Origin: Muricoccus nepalensis
GTDB lineage: Bacteria > Pseudomonadota > Alphaproteobacteria > Acetobacterales > Acetobacteraceae
DNA: 64,000 nucleotides
Assembly: GCF_006438825.1 (NCBI RefSeq)
Contig: NZ_RCZP01000009.1
Span: 1-64,000 of the forward strand
Direction of reading: 5' to 3'
In this document: piece after piece, positions 24,061 through 33,198 of the stretch
Layout of the letters: each line of letters begins with the position of its first letter
Numbering within the stretch: position 1 is the stretch's first letter
The notes under the pieces: model-generated
Databases searched by the model: none
What the model saw: the letters and a program-made list of their open reading frames with translations, nothing else
Told to the model about the DNA's origin: nothing
Made by a program: the position numbers and the translations under genes

Positions 24061-25647
24061 TCAGGCCTTCCGCAGGTTCCAGAAGACGGGCGCGGTGCCC
24101 GGCAGGACGTCGCGGAGGCTGTTGCGGTAGGCGGTGGGCTGCTGGATGGTCCCGATGGGCACGTAGGGCACGGTGGCGAAGGCCTGGCGCTCCATCTCCG
24201 CGGCCAGCACCTTCTGCGCCGCCTCGTCCCGGGCGTCGAACCAGTCGCTGCGCAGGGCCTCCAGCTTCGGGTCGGTGAACCAGCCGGCCCAGCCCGCCCG
24301 GCCGTTCCCGCGCAGGGCGAGGTGGGAGGCGGGGCTCATGAACTCCGGCGCGACGGCGGTAGTATGGAAGATGTTCCAGCCGCCCTCCTCGGGCGGCTTC
24401 TGCGAGGCGCGGCGCGCCAGCACCGTGCCCCAGTCCGTCGCCACCAGCTCCACGTTCATCCCGAGGCGCTTGAGGAGATCCGCCGTGACCTCGCCCATGG
24501 GCGCCAGGAACGGCATGTCGGTCGGGGAGATGATCACCACCTTGCGGCCGTCATAGCCGCTGGCCTTCAGCATCTCGCGCGCCCTGGCGAGGTTGGCCTC
24601 CATGGCCTCCCCGCCGGCGCCGGTGGAGAGGGGCGTGCCGCAGGGGAAGAAGGCCTTGCACTCGCTGAACAGGGAGGGATCGCCGACCATGGCCTGGAGG
24701 TAGTCGGGCTGGCTCACCGCGTGCAGCACGGCCTGGCGCACGCGCACGTCGTCGAAGGGCGGGAAGAGGTGGTTGAAGCGCAGCAGCACGTAGACGCCGA
24801 GAGGGTCGCGCGTGGTGATGCTGATGTCGCGGGAGCGGCGGAGGATCGGCAGCAGGTCGGTGGGGGCGTTCTCGATCCAGTCCACCTGGCCGGTCGCGAG
24901 GGCCGAGACGGCGGTGGAGCTGTCGGGGATGACCTTCCACTCCACGCGGTCCACGTGGACGCGCTTGCCGCCGGCGGCACCGTCCGGCGCCTCCGCGCGC
25001 GGCACGTAGCCGTCGAAACGGGTGTAGACGGCCTGGCTGCCGGCCACCCACTGATCGCTTACGAAGCGGAAGGGGCCGGAGCCCACGGCCTCCCGGATCT
25101 GCTCCTGCGGCGACGTCCGGGCCAGCCGTTCGGGCATCATGAAGGGTACAGGGCTGGACAGCTTGCCCAGCGCTTCCGCCAGCAGGGGGAAGGGCGCCTT
25201 CAGCCGGAAGCGCAGCGTGCGGTCGCCCACCGCCGAGAGATCGTCGGTCTGTGCCATGAGGGTCGCGCCGAAGCCGTCGCGCGCGGCCCAGCGGCGGATG
25301 CTGGCCACGCAGTCCTGCGCGCGCACGGGCTCGCCGTCGTGGAATCGCAGGCCGTCCCGCAGGCGGATGGTCCAGGTCCGGCCGTCATCCGCCACCTCAT
25401 GGCCCTCGGCCATCTGCGGCCGCACCTGGAACCTCGCATCCATGCTGTAGAGGGTGTCGTAGACCATGTAGGCGTGGTTCCGGACGACGTAGCCCGTGGT
25501 CCAGACCGGATCGAGGGCGGCGAGGTCGGATTGCGGCACGAAGCTCACGACCTTCGCGCCCTGCGCCACCGCCGGGCGGCCGAGGCCGGGCGCGAGCGCC
25601 GTCGCGGCGGTGGCGCCCAGCAGGGCGCGGCGGGTGGAGGCGGTCAT
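24061..25647 (-). CDS. ABC transporter substrate-binding protein, family 5
   Basis: 528 residues with a twin-arginine-like signal (STRRALLGATAATALAPGLG) cleaved near AVAQG. SBP_bac_5 landmarks: LDPVWTTGYVVRNHAYMVYDTLY, RDGLRFHDGEPVRAQDCVASIRRW, VGSGPFRFVSDQWVAGSQAVY, DDVRVRQAVLHAV. Its ATG overlaps the stop of the M81 peptidase gene (ATGA), so both are one operon under the divergent XRE-cupin regulator. It differs from the paralogue at 21076. Permease genes are again missing. Confidence 0.92.
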   Translation of the reverse strand: MTASTRRALLGATAATALAPGLGRPAVAQGAKVVSFVPQSDLAALDPVWTTGYVVRNHAYMVYDTLYSMDARFQVRPQMAEGHEVADDGRTWTIRLRDGLRFHDGEPVRAQDCVASIRRWAARDGFGATLMAQTDDLSAVGDRTLRFRLKAPFPLLAEALGKLSSPVPFMMPERLARTSPQEQIREAVGSGPFRFVSDQWVAGSQAVYTRFDGYVPRAEAPDGAAGGKRVHVDRVEWKVIPDSSTAVSALATGQVDWIENAPTDLLPILRRSRDISITTRDPLGVYVLLRFNHLFPPFDDVRVRQAVLHAVSQPDYLQAMVGDPSLFSECKAFFPCGTPLSTGAGGEAMEANLARAREMLKASGYDGRKVVIISPTDMPFLAPMGEVTADLLKRLGMNVELVATDWGTVLARRASQKPPEEGGWNIFHTTAVAPEFMSPASHLALRGNGRAGWAGWFTDPKLEALRSDWFDARDEAAQKVLAAEMERQAFATVPYVPIGTIQQPTAYRNSLRDVLPGTAPVFWNLRKA

Positions 25648-27134
25648 GCGGCGGGATCCTGAAGGATGTTGGTCGGCGCGAAGGGATCGGCCACGCGAGG
25701 CCAGTAGGGGCGGGTGCGCTTGCTGAAGGGGATGTTCGCGTAATCCGGTGGGATGGCGCCGGGCGCGGCGACGTAGCGGATCGCGCGCGCGACCGGTGCG
25801 AAGGCGGCGTGGAAGTGCTGGGTGGACTTCACCACGACGAGGTTCTTGTCCGCGAGCGTGATGCCGAGCCCGGTGAAGGCGTCCGGCGCGAAGGTCTGCT
25901 GGCGCTTGCTGACGAGGACGATGTCGATGCCGTCGGCGGAGACCCAGGCGCTCGGTCCGAAGGCCGCGCGGCCACCGCTCAGCCCGGTCTGCGAGAAGTC
26001 CGGATCGACCCTGCGCACGGTGACCATCAGGTCCACCGGATCGCCGGAGGAGGGGCCGCACTTCCCGCCGATCCGGAGGGAGAAGGTGGCGCCCTCGCCG
26101 GCCTCGGTGCAGAAGGCCACCGCCTGCGGGTCCCAGAAGCAGCCGATCGCGGCGTCCCTCACGCCCCGGTCGACCAGCCGCCGGAGGATGGCGGTGTTGT
26201 CCGAGGGGGCGCCGCCGCCCGCGTTGTCCGCGACATCCGCCAGGACCATCGGGCCGCCCGAGCCCTCCAGCGCGCGGTCGATGCCCTCGTCGATCGTGTC
26301 GTGCCGGGTGGAGGTGGCCTCGCGCATGGCCCAGATCTCGTCGCCCAGGCGCCGGGCCAGCGCCTCGGCCTTCGCCGTATCGCCGTCGGCGATGACGACC
26401 ACCTTCGCGCCCACCTCCTCCACGTCGCCCCAGGGGAAGCCGTGGCCGAAGGAGACAGAGAGGATTCCGTCCCGTCCTTCCAGGGACTGCATGCGCGTCA
26501 CGAAGGACCGCATCGGCTCCTGCGGCGTCCGCCACATGCTGACCATGCGGCAATCGTGAAAGGCCGTGACCGGGTTCACCTCGCCCCGCGCGGCGCGGGT
26601 GCAGAGGGCGTAGAGCTCCTCCGCCCGCTCGGCCATGTCGATGTGCGGGTACTCCTTGTAGGTGATGATCGCGTCCGCGCTGCTGCGCATCAGCTCCGTC
26701 AGGTGGCAGTGAAGATCCAGCTCGACGCCGATCGTCGCCTCGGGGCCGACCACCTCGCGGACATGGGCGAGCGTGTCCCCCTCGCAGTCGTCGTAGCCGT
26801 GCGCGACCATGGCGCCGTGCATGAAGAGCAGCACGACGTCGACGGACCCGGCGCGGCGCAGGTCGTCCAGCAGCATGTCGCGGAGACCCTCGTAGACATG
26901 GCGCAGGGTCGTCCCGGCGGGCTGGGCGAAGGTGCAGAGGCTCTCGACGACCTCGTGCCCGTCGGCCTCGGCCAGGCGGCGCCAGGTGATCAGCGGGATG
27001 TTGCCGGCGACGGGCGGATGGCGGCTGCCATCATGGCGGAACCAGACGCGTTCCTCCTTAAAGCCGGCCCAGCCGGTGGGAATGGGCGAGAAGGTGTTCG
27101 TCTCGGTGGCAAGCGCCGCCATGAAGATCCGCAT
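25644..27134 (-). CDS. M81-family metallopeptidase (MlrC-like)
   Basis: 496 residues from the ATG at 27134, with GGGAGG eight bases upstream; a GTG three codons earlier is possible. The MlrC pattern is clear: MAALATETNTFSPIPT, GVELDLHCHLTELM, ADAIITYKEYPHIDMAERA, LADVADNAGGGAPSDNTAILR, and a C-terminal VKSTQHFHAAFAPVA, which supply zinc-binding Asp/His residues. MlrC was described in microcystin degradation; relatives act on small cyclic or linear peptides and amides. Coupled to a peptide-type binding protein, it suggests scavenging of a peptide-like compound. Confidence 0.92.
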   Translation of the reverse strand: MRIFMAALATETNTFSPIPTGWAGFKEERVWFRHDGSRHPPVAGNIPLITWRRLAEADGHEVVESLCTFAQPAGTTLRHVYEGLRDMLLDDLRRAGSVDVVLLFMHGAMVAHGYDDCEGDTLAHVREVVGPEATIGVELDLHCHLTELMRSSADAIITYKEYPHIDMAERAEELYALCTRAARGEVNPVTAFHDCRMVSMWRTPQEPMRSFVTRMQSLEGRDGILSVSFGHGFPWGDVEEVGAKVVVIADGDTAKAEALARRLGDEIWAMREATSTRHDTIDEGIDRALEGSGGPMVLADVADNAGGGAPSDNTAILRRLVDRGVRDAAIGCFWDPQAVAFCTEAGEGATFSLRIGGKCGPSSGDPVDLMVTVRRVDPDFSQTGLSGGRAAFGPSAWVSADGIDIVLVSKRQQTFAPDAFTGLGITLADKNLVVVKSTQHFHAAFAPVARAIRYVAAPGAIPPDYANIPFSKRTRPYWPRVADPFAPTNILQDPAA

Positions 27135-27202
27135 AGCCTCCACCTCCCGTCTTTCGCTCTGGCATCCGCCGGAACGGCTACCGGCGATGCATCAAGATCT
27201 GA

Positions 27203-27226
27203 TCGATCGTGAAATTGCACGATCGA
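27203..27226. promoter_or_regulatory. Perfect palindromic operator between M81 operon and XRE-cupin regulator
   Basis: Nine-base arms TCGATCGTG and CACGATCGA separated by six bases (AAATTG). It lies 15 bases before the regulator start and about 70 bases from the M81 start, so it can control both directions. It is the most perfect palindrome seen in this intergenic region and is the natural binding site for the XRE-cupin protein. Confidence 0.7.
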
Positions 27227-27240
27227 ATGTGTCAACATGA

Positions 27241-27891
27241 ATGAGGTTGCCGACCTTCCCCAGTCGCCCCTCGCTCGGCGAGGCCGTGCGCGCCGCGCGG
27301 CAGGCGCAGGGCCTCACGCTGAAGGAGGTCCGCGCCCGCTCGGGCCTTGCCATATCCACGCTCTCGAAGGTGGAGAATGGCCAGATGTTGCTGACCTACG
27401 ACAAGCTCCTCGCCCTCAGCGAGGGACTGCGGATCGACGTCGCCAAGCTCTTCGAGGCGCCCGGCGCGGTGCAGCGGACCGTCACTGCGCGCCGCAGCGT
27501 CAGCCGCGGCGGGGAGGGCCAGCGGGTGCAGACGGACTGCTACGACTATCTCTACCAGTTCGTGGACATCGCGCGGAAACGCACGAGCCCGATCCTGGCC
27601 GAGATGCACGCGCGTTCCCTCGCCGAGTTCGGCCCGCTGATCCGGCACACGGGCGAGGAGTACTGCCATGTGCTTCAGTGCCGGGTCGCGGTTCACACCG
27701 AGTTCTACGCTCCCGACCTGCTGGAATCCGGGGACGGCCTCTACCTCGACAGCAGCATGGGCCACGCCTACCTCAACGCCGGCGACGGCCCGGCGCGCGC
27801 GGTCGTCGTCTGCTCCGGCATCGATCCGGAGCTCGACGCGGCGCTGATCGCGTTGCTGAGTGGACGCCGGCGCGGCGCCTCTGCTTCGTAG
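27241..27891 (+). CDS. XRE-cupin transcriptional regulator
   Basis: 216 residues. The HTH_3 domain is at about 10-65 (LGEAVRAARQAQGLTLKEVRARSGLAISTLSKVENGQ) and a C-terminal cupin at about 110-205 (FGPLIRHTGEEYCHVLQCRVAVHTEFYAP, GLYLDSSMGHAYLNAG). This arrangement is typical of small-molecule responsive repressors of amino-acid or peptide catabolism. It is divergent from the M81/SBP operon with a palindromic operator between. The first residues are uncertain because another ATG four bases upstream opens a different frame (MNEVADLPQ) without joining the domain. Confidence 0.9.
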   Translation: MRLPTFPSRPSLGEAVRAARQAQGLTLKEVRARSGLAISTLSKVENGQMLLTYDKLLALSEGLRIDVAKLFEAPGAVQRTVTARRSVSRGGEGQRVQTDCYDYLYQFVDIARKRTSPILAEMHARSLAEFGPLIRHTGEEYCHVLQCRVAVHTEFYAPDLLESGDGLYLDSSMGHAYLNAGDGPARAVVVCSGIDPELDAALIALLSGRRRGASAS

Positions 27892-28063
27892 CCGAACGAC
27901 GCAGCCCGGCGGTGCCGGGAGGGCCGGGGCCGGTCGGCCTTCGTGCCCGAGGCGGGGAGGGGCGGCGCGTCCGTTGCTCTGCGTCGGCAGCAACGCGGAT
28001 GGGCGGTGGCGCTCGTGCAGGCTTTGCGGTGCCAAACGAGTTGAGCCGAGCTCCCGGACAATC

Positions 28064-29974
28064 TCAAACCTCGACGCGGGAGCCCAGCTCAACCACCCGG
28101 TTCGGTGGCACCCGGAAGTAGTCGGACGAGCGCATGGCATTGCGGGCGAGAAAGCTGAACACCCCTTCCTGCCAACTCGACAAGTCCGGCCGCATGGAGG
28201 CCACCGGCACATCGCGGCCCACGAAGAAGGAGGCGGCCTGCGGGTCCAGGCCAAAGGCTGCTCCATGGACACGCAGCGCGGCGGGTACGTTGGGGTCCTC
28301 GGCGAAGCCGAAGCGTAGCGTGGCGCGCACCACACCGCACCCGAGGCGTTCCACGGACAGGCGTTCGGCCTCGGGCACCCGCGGCTGGCGCTCGGCCTCG
28401 ACGCGCAGGAGCCACACCCGCTCGTGCAGCACCCCGTTATGCCGCAGGTTGAGCGCCAAGGCGGTGGGCACCGTGGTCTTCTGCCCGCTGAGGTAGATCG
28501 CCACGCCTGGCGTGCGCGGCGGCGCGTTCGGGCCGGAGAGGCGGCCGACGAAGGCGTCGAGATCCTGGGCATCCTCGTCGCGCCGGGACGCCAACACTGC
28601 CTTGCCCTTGCGCCACAGCAGGGACATGGACAGGCAAGCGGCGCCGACGAGCAGCGGGAACCATCCCCCATCGGGGACCTTGTGCAGGTTGGAGGTGACG
28701 AAGACGAGGTCGAGCAGGAGGAAGGGCAGCCCGACGGCCAGCACAACGGCCGGGGGCCGCCTCCACTGGCCGAGCGCCACGAACGACAGCAGCAGGGTCG
28801 TGGCCAGCATATCCCCCGCCACGGCGATGCCGTAGGCGTTGGCCAGCGAGGTGGACGAGCCGAAACCCAGCACGAGGCCCAGCACGGCGGCGGCAAGGAT
28901 CCAGTTCACCTGGGGCAGGTAGACCTGCCCGGCGGCATCCTTCGAGGTCTGCCGGACCTCCAGGCGCGGCACGTGCCCCATCTGGATGGCCTGCTGCACC
29001 AGGGTGAAGGCGCCCGAGATCACGGCTTGGCTCGCGATGACGGTCGACGCCGTGGCGAGCAGCACGACCGGAATCAACAGCCAGGAGGGGAACAGGCCGA
29101 AGAACGGGCTGGCGGCGGCCGACGGGTCGGTGATCACCACCGCGGCCTGGCCCAGGTAGTTCAGCACCAGGGCCGGAAGAACCAGCAGGAACCAGTCCAG
29201 CCGGATGGCCCGCCGTCCGAAGTGCCCCATGTCGGCGTAGAGCGCCTCGCCGCCCGTGAGAGCCAGGAAGGCGCTGCCGAGGACCAGGAAGGCGCCGGCG
29301 CCGGGCGCGTGGATGAGGTACTCCCACGCGTAGCTGGGGCTCAGGGCGGCAAAGACCTGGGGGTGCCTGAGCGCGTGCACCAGCCCGGCGAGGAACAGCA
29401 CCGTGAACCAGGCCAGCATGACAGGGCCGAAGAAGCGCCCGATGGCCGCGCTGCCGCGGCGCTGCACGAGGAACAGGAGGGCGAGGACGACGCAGGCGAT
29501 TGGCACGACGTAGCGCGCGAGCGCGGGGGTGACGACCTGCAAGCCCTCCACGGCCGAGAGGACGGAGATCGCCGGGGTGATCATCGCGTCGCCGAAGAAC
29601 AGGGAGGCACCCGCCAGGCCCACCAGGAGGACCGTCCCGCGCCAGCGCTCCGGAGCAGAGGGCAGGGCAAGGGACAGGAGAGAGATGGTCCCGCCCTCGC
29701 CGTGGTTATCGGCGCTCATGACCAAGAGGACATACTTGATGCCGACGACGAGCAGCACGGCCCAGAAGATCAGGGAGGCGATGCCGAGCGCGGGATCGGC
29801 GCCGTGTCCGGCCGATTGCAGGGATTCCTTGAACGCGTAGAGGGGACTGGTCCCGATGTCGCCGAACACCACGCCGAGCGCCGCAAGCATGATGCCCAGC
29901 CCGGCACGGTGCTCGGTCATGGCGGGAGCGGAGCGGGTTGGTGCGGGTGACGGCTGGTTCATGTCTGGGGTCAC
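28064..29974 (-). CDS. kup: Kup-family potassium uptake protein
   Basis: 636 residues starting at a GTG with AGGAG seven bases upstream. About twelve membrane helices carry the Kup signatures ALGVVFGDIGTSPLYAFKE, YVLLVMSADNHGEGGT, FFGDAMITPAISVLSAVEGL and TGGEALYADMGHFGR, followed by the C-terminal cytosolic domain (GVAIYLSGQKTTVPTAL, LRFGFAEDPNVPAAL). It takes up K+ with protons. It is a single gene, convergent with the XRE-cupin gene, unlinked to the catabolic clusters on either side. Confidence 0.97.
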   Translation of the reverse strand: MTPDMNQPSPAPTRSAPAMTEHRAGLGIMLAALGVVFGDIGTSPLYAFKESLQSAGHGADPALGIASLIFWAVLLVVGIKYVLLVMSADNHGEGGTISLLSLALPSAPERWRGTVLLVGLAGASLFFGDAMITPAISVLSAVEGLQVVTPALARYVVPIACVVLALLFLVQRRGSAAIGRFFGPVMLAWFTVLFLAGLVHALRHPQVFAALSPSYAWEYLIHAPGAGAFLVLGSAFLALTGGEALYADMGHFGRRAIRLDWFLLVLPALVLNYLGQAAVVITDPSAAASPFFGLFPSWLLIPVVLLATASTVIASQAVISGAFTLVQQAIQMGHVPRLEVRQTSKDAAGQVYLPQVNWILAAAVLGLVLGFGSSTSLANAYGIAVAGDMLATTLLLSFVALGQWRRPPAVVLAVGLPFLLLDLVFVTSNLHKVPDGGWFPLLVGAACLSMSLLWRKGKAVLASRRDEDAQDLDAFVGRLSGPNAPPRTPGVAIYLSGQKTTVPTALALNLRHNGVLHERVWLLRVEAERQPRVPEAERLSVERLGCGVVRATLRFGFAEDPNVPAALRVHGAAFGLDPQAASFFVGRDVPVASMRPDLSSWQEGVFSFLARNAMRSSDYFRVPPNRVVELGSRVEV

Positions 29975-30224
29975 CCGGCGGCTCCTGCGGCTTACGGCTC
30001 TGCCTGTAACGTCCGACGATCACCAAGGGATCTTGGCTGACGAAAGGCTCATAGGCCCGCAAGGTCGCGGCGTTGCCCCGCCCAGGGAACGCCCATCCGC
30101 GTACCAGCCACGCTTGGCCGTTCTTCAATCCGGGTGGCCCGGCTGAACAGGAGGGGGTGGCGCTTCAAGGCTCTCAACGACTGGGCTTGCCCGCTGGAAG
30201 GTTCGGCGCCAGCATGGACGCTCG

Positions 30225-31130
30225 TCACCCTGTGACCTTTGAATCCGTTGCTGAAGGCGATGTTCTGGTCCTCCAACCCTCAGCCCGGGCGAGAAGACGG
30301 CGAGCGCGTTCGACAATGGGCAGGTCGATCATCCGGCCTTCATGGGCCACGGCGCCCGATCCCTGGGCCAGCGCTGTGTCGAAAGCAGCGATCAAGCGCC
30401 GGGCTCGGTCCAACTCCTCCTGCGTGGCGCCGTATTCCTCGTTGATGATGGGCACATGGGCCGGATGGATGCAGGTTGCCGCGGAAAAGCCAAGGGCGCG
30501 CGCACGGCGAAGCCCCGCCCTGTATCCCTCAAGGTCGTCCAAGTTGGAGAGGCTGCCCAGCGAGCCCACGGGCGCAATCCCAGCCATTCGGCAGGCTGCG
30601 ATGCAGTGGGCTGCCCAGACGTACAGCCCATCGGCCGTCGGTGTGGCGCCGAGCTCCGTCGCCAGGTCCTCGCCACCAATGCCCATGGCCGCCATCCGCG
30701 GGTCCGCCGCGGCGATCGGTGCCATCTGCGGCAGGGCGGCCACCGTCTCGACCAGCGCCAGGAACCGCGTGCTGCCCACCGGCATGCCGCAAGCGATCTC
30801 GCGCTCGGCCACTGCCTCGGAAAGCAGGCGGACATGGTCGGGGCCGAGCACTTTGGTCAGCATCAGCGCCGCGACACCCGGACCGACGGCCGCCGCGATG
30901 TCCGGCACCGACAACGACAATGGCTGGTTGATCCGCACAACGACGTAGGCCCCTTCCTGCGACACGCGCGGAACGGCACCGGCCAGGGCGGCCCGAGCCG
31001 CTACCTTTTCCGTGGGAGGGACTGAGTCCTCGAGATCCAGGATGATGGCGTCCGCGCCACGCGTGTGCGCCTTGGCGATGAACCGCTCCGCCGTTGCCGG
31101 AACGAAGAGCAGCGAGCGCCAGTTCAGCAT
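30225..31130 (-). CDS. CitE-type CoA lyase (HpcH/HpaI family), candidate citramalyl-CoA lyase
   Basis: 301 residues. CitE-like features are RSLLFVPATAERFIAKA, DAIILDLEDSVPP, VVVRINQP, ALVETVAALPQMAPIAAADPRMAAMGIGGEDLATELG and CIHPAHVPIINEEYG. These enzymes split citryl-, malyl- or citramalyl-CoA. Here the gene overlaps the end of a CoA-transferase gene by seven bases and follows a MaoC-type hydratase, the order seen in itaconate/mesaconate degradation, where the lyase yields acetyl-CoA and pyruvate. The specific substrate is inferred from context. Confidence 0.88.
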   Translation of the reverse strand: MLNWRSLLFVPATAERFIAKAHTRGADAIILDLEDSVPPTEKVAARAALAGAVPRVSQEGAYVVVRINQPLSLSVPDIAAAVGPGVAALMLTKVLGPDHVRLLSEAVAEREIACGMPVGSTRFLALVETVAALPQMAPIAAADPRMAAMGIGGEDLATELGATPTADGLYVWAAHCIAACRMAGIAPVGSLGSLSNLDDLEGYRAGLRRARALGFSAATCIHPAHVPIINEEYGATQEELDRARRLIAAFDTALAQGSGAVAHEGRMIDLPIVERARRLLARAEGWRTRTSPSATDSKVTG

Positions 31131-32326
31131 GCGGCCTCCTGCGCGGCACCCGCCTCGATCAATCGGTCCACCTCGCTGTCCTCATACCCCGCTTGGCGTA
31201 GTACTTCCCGTGTGTGCTCCCCCAAGCGCGGGGCGTGCAGCTCCTCCTCTCGCCTGCCGCCGCCAAAGTGGTTCGGCACCGCGGTTCGGCGCAGGCGGCC
31301 CTCGCTTGGATGATCCTCCGCCTGGAAGAAGCCCCTATCGGCGAGGTGCGGGTCCTCCATGAGATCCTCCAGGGTGTTGTAGTGGGCGCAGGGGATGTCG
31401 CGCGCGCTGAGAACCTCCAGCCACTCGGCGGTCGTTCGCTCGCGCAGCGCTTCCATGCGCAGGCGAAAATAGGCCGCGGCGTTGGTGGTGCGTGCGCTGG
31501 CGGAGCAGAAGCGCGGATCGTCCCGCATCTCCGGTCTGCCGATCGCATCGAAAAAGCCGAAGGCTTGGGCGTTGGTGTTGGGGCCAACGGTGATGTAGCC
31601 ATCCTTCGTCGCCATCGGCCGGTATTCGGGGCTGAGAATGCGGTTGTCGCCGGTCGGACCGACCGGTGGGTCGAAGGTCGCCGCGCTCATGTGCTCGCTC
31701 ATCACGAAGGATGCCATGTTCTCGAACATCGGCACCTCCACCGCCTCCCCGATCCCGGTGCGCTCGCGCCGGTACAGGGCGAAGCCGATGCACTGAGCGG
31801 CGATGAGACCGGTGATGTGGTCCGTCATCACCATCGGCACGAAGCGCGGCTCTCCTGTCGCCCGCTCGAAGGTCGCGGCGACCCCGGACAGGCTCTGAAT
31901 GATGGGGTCGTAGGCCGGGCGCTCGGCATAGCGGCCGCCGGAGCCGAAGGCGAGGATGCTGCAATGGATCAGGCGCGGATTGACTGCAGCGAGGGCCTCA
32001 TGGTCCAGGCCCAACCGCGCAAGCGCCGAGGGCCGGATGTTCGAGACGAAGACGTCCGCTCCCTCCACCAAGCGCCGCATCGCCGCCATTCCTTCGAGCC
32101 GCTTGAGGTCCAGGCAGACGGAGCGCTTGTTGCGATTGAATTGGATGAACTTGCCGGACATGCCGGCGTTCCGGCTGCCCTGGGCCAAGTTCCGAAGCAG
32201 GTCTCCCCCGGGCGGCTCCACCTTGACGACCTCCGCTCCCTGGTCAGCCAAGCTACGCGTGCAGATTGGACCGACCACGACGGAGGTTAGGTCCACCACG
32301 CGGACACCCGCGAGCGGCCCGCTCAT
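31124..32326 (-). CDS. CaiB/BaiF-type (family III) CoA-transferase
   Basis: 400 residues, normal family length. Landmarks are GVRVVDLTSVVVGPICTRSLADQGAEVVKVEPPGGD, FNRNKRSVCLDLK, the catalytic Asp169 in MVMTDHITGL (matching the formyl-CoA transferase position), and EVPMFENMASFV. It transfers CoA between carboxylates. Within this operon it would activate the imported dicarboxylate, for example itaconate or mesaconate from succinyl-CoA. Its start overlaps the hydratase stop. Confidence 0.92.
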   Translation of the reverse strand: MSGPLAGVRVVDLTSVVVGPICTRSLADQGAEVVKVEPPGGDLLRNLAQGSRNAGMSGKFIQFNRNKRSVCLDLKRLEGMAAMRRLVEGADVFVSNIRPSALARLGLDHEALAAVNPRLIHCSILAFGSGGRYAERPAYDPIIQSLSGVAATFERATGEPRFVPMVMTDHITGLIAAQCIGFALYRRERTGIGEAVEVPMFENMASFVMSEHMSAATFDPPVGPTGDNRILSPEYRPMATKDGYITVGPNTNAQAFGFFDAIGRPEMRDDPRFCSASARTTNAAAYFRLRMEALRERTTAEWLEVLSARDIPCAHYNTLEDLMEDPHLADRGFFQAEDHPSEGRLRRTAVPNHFGGGRREEELHAPRLGEHTREVLRQAGYEDSEVDRLIEAGAAQEAAC

Positions 32327-33198
32327 AGGCCGAATTCCAGCGTCATCTCCGCTGCCAGGAAACCTTCCTTGTCGGCGGCCCAGACGCGCATGCCACCCCT
32401 CTCCGTCGCGGCGCCGCGAAGGGTCATGGGGTCGCCCACGAACATCGGACGGGCGAGCCGAGCGGTAAAGCTCACCAACCGGCCGGGCGCTCGCCGGAGG
32501 GCGGCATCCACCATCAGGTGCATCGTCAAGCCCCCGTTCTGGACCACCCCAGGATACCCTTCGGTGCCGCGGGCATAGTCGGCGTCGTAGTGGATTCGGT
32601 GCGCGTTCCAGGTAATCGCGCCGTAGCGGAACACCTGCACGGGGTCGATGGGCACGATGTCGGCCCAGGCCGCGTCGGTGGACGCCGGCACCGGCGAGTT
32701 GGTTGCGCTGGAGGCGCCAGGTCGCACCGCTTCACGGTACAGCGCATCAAACTCCTCGACTGCGACGATCTCTCCGCGTGCTTCGACCGTCCGGCGCATC
32801 GTGAGCAACACCATCTCGCCGGTACGCCCCGTCTTGGGCGTGATCGCGGCCACCTCGGTCCGGCGCGTTGCCGTATCGCCCACGCGCAACGTGCCGGGCG
32901 TTCGGACCCGCCGCCCGGCACCCATGCGGCGCGGCAGCGGGATAGGTGGCAGGAACTCACCGGCCCGCGCGTGCCCGTCGGGGCCAATGGCGGATTGCCG
33001 CGGAAGATCGGCGAAGAACAGGCCAAACCAGTGCGGCGGCAACGCATCACCCGGCGCGACCAACATGGGATCGTTGTCGAAGGTCGCGGCGATCCGGCGC
33101 ACGGCCGACAAGGTGATCTCCTCCTCATCCGTGCGGCTCCGACCAATCCAGCCGGACAGTTCCGGCATGCTGGCGGCAATGGCTTCGGCAGCGCTCAT
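32323..33198 (-). CDS. MaoC/FAS1-like acyl-CoA hydratase, candidate itaconyl- or mesaconyl-CoA hydratase
   Basis: 291 residues started at MSAAEAIAASMPELSGWIG, giving an ATGA overlap with the receptor gene. An N-terminal hot-dog domain (FDNDPMLVAPGDALPPHWFGLFFA) precedes a second with hydratase residues in FRYGAITWNAHRIHYDADYARGTEGYPGVVQNGGLTMHLMVD (Asp and His dyad). This two-hot-dog length is typical for mesaconyl-C4-CoA hydratase and itaconyl-CoA hydratase. It should hydrate the CoA ester made by the next gene before CitE-type cleavage. Confidence 0.87.
   Translation of the reverse strand: MSAAEAIAASMPELSGWIGRSRTDEEEITLSAVRRIAATFDNDPMLVAPGDALPPHWFGLFFADLPRQSAIGPDGHARAGEFLPPIPLPRRMGAGRRVRTPGTLRVGDTATRRTEVAAITPKTGRTGEMVLLTMRRTVEARGEIVAVEEFDALYREAVRPGASSATNSPVPASTDAAWADIVPIDPVQVFRYGAITWNAHRIHYDADYARGTEGYPGVVQNGGLTMHLMVDAALRRAPGRLVSFTARLARPMFVGDPMTLRGAATERGGMRVWAADKEGFLAAEMTLEFGL

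Noticed and set aside
27237-28121. Alternative start and frame MNEVADLPQ for the XRE-cupin regulator
   Set aside because: That frame lacks the HTH and cupin domains; only its first nine residues look plausible, which would need a frameshift that is not supported.
29975-30224. Possible riboswitch or leader upstream of kup
   Set aside because: No conserved fold (such as a c-di-AMP element) could be recognised by eye.
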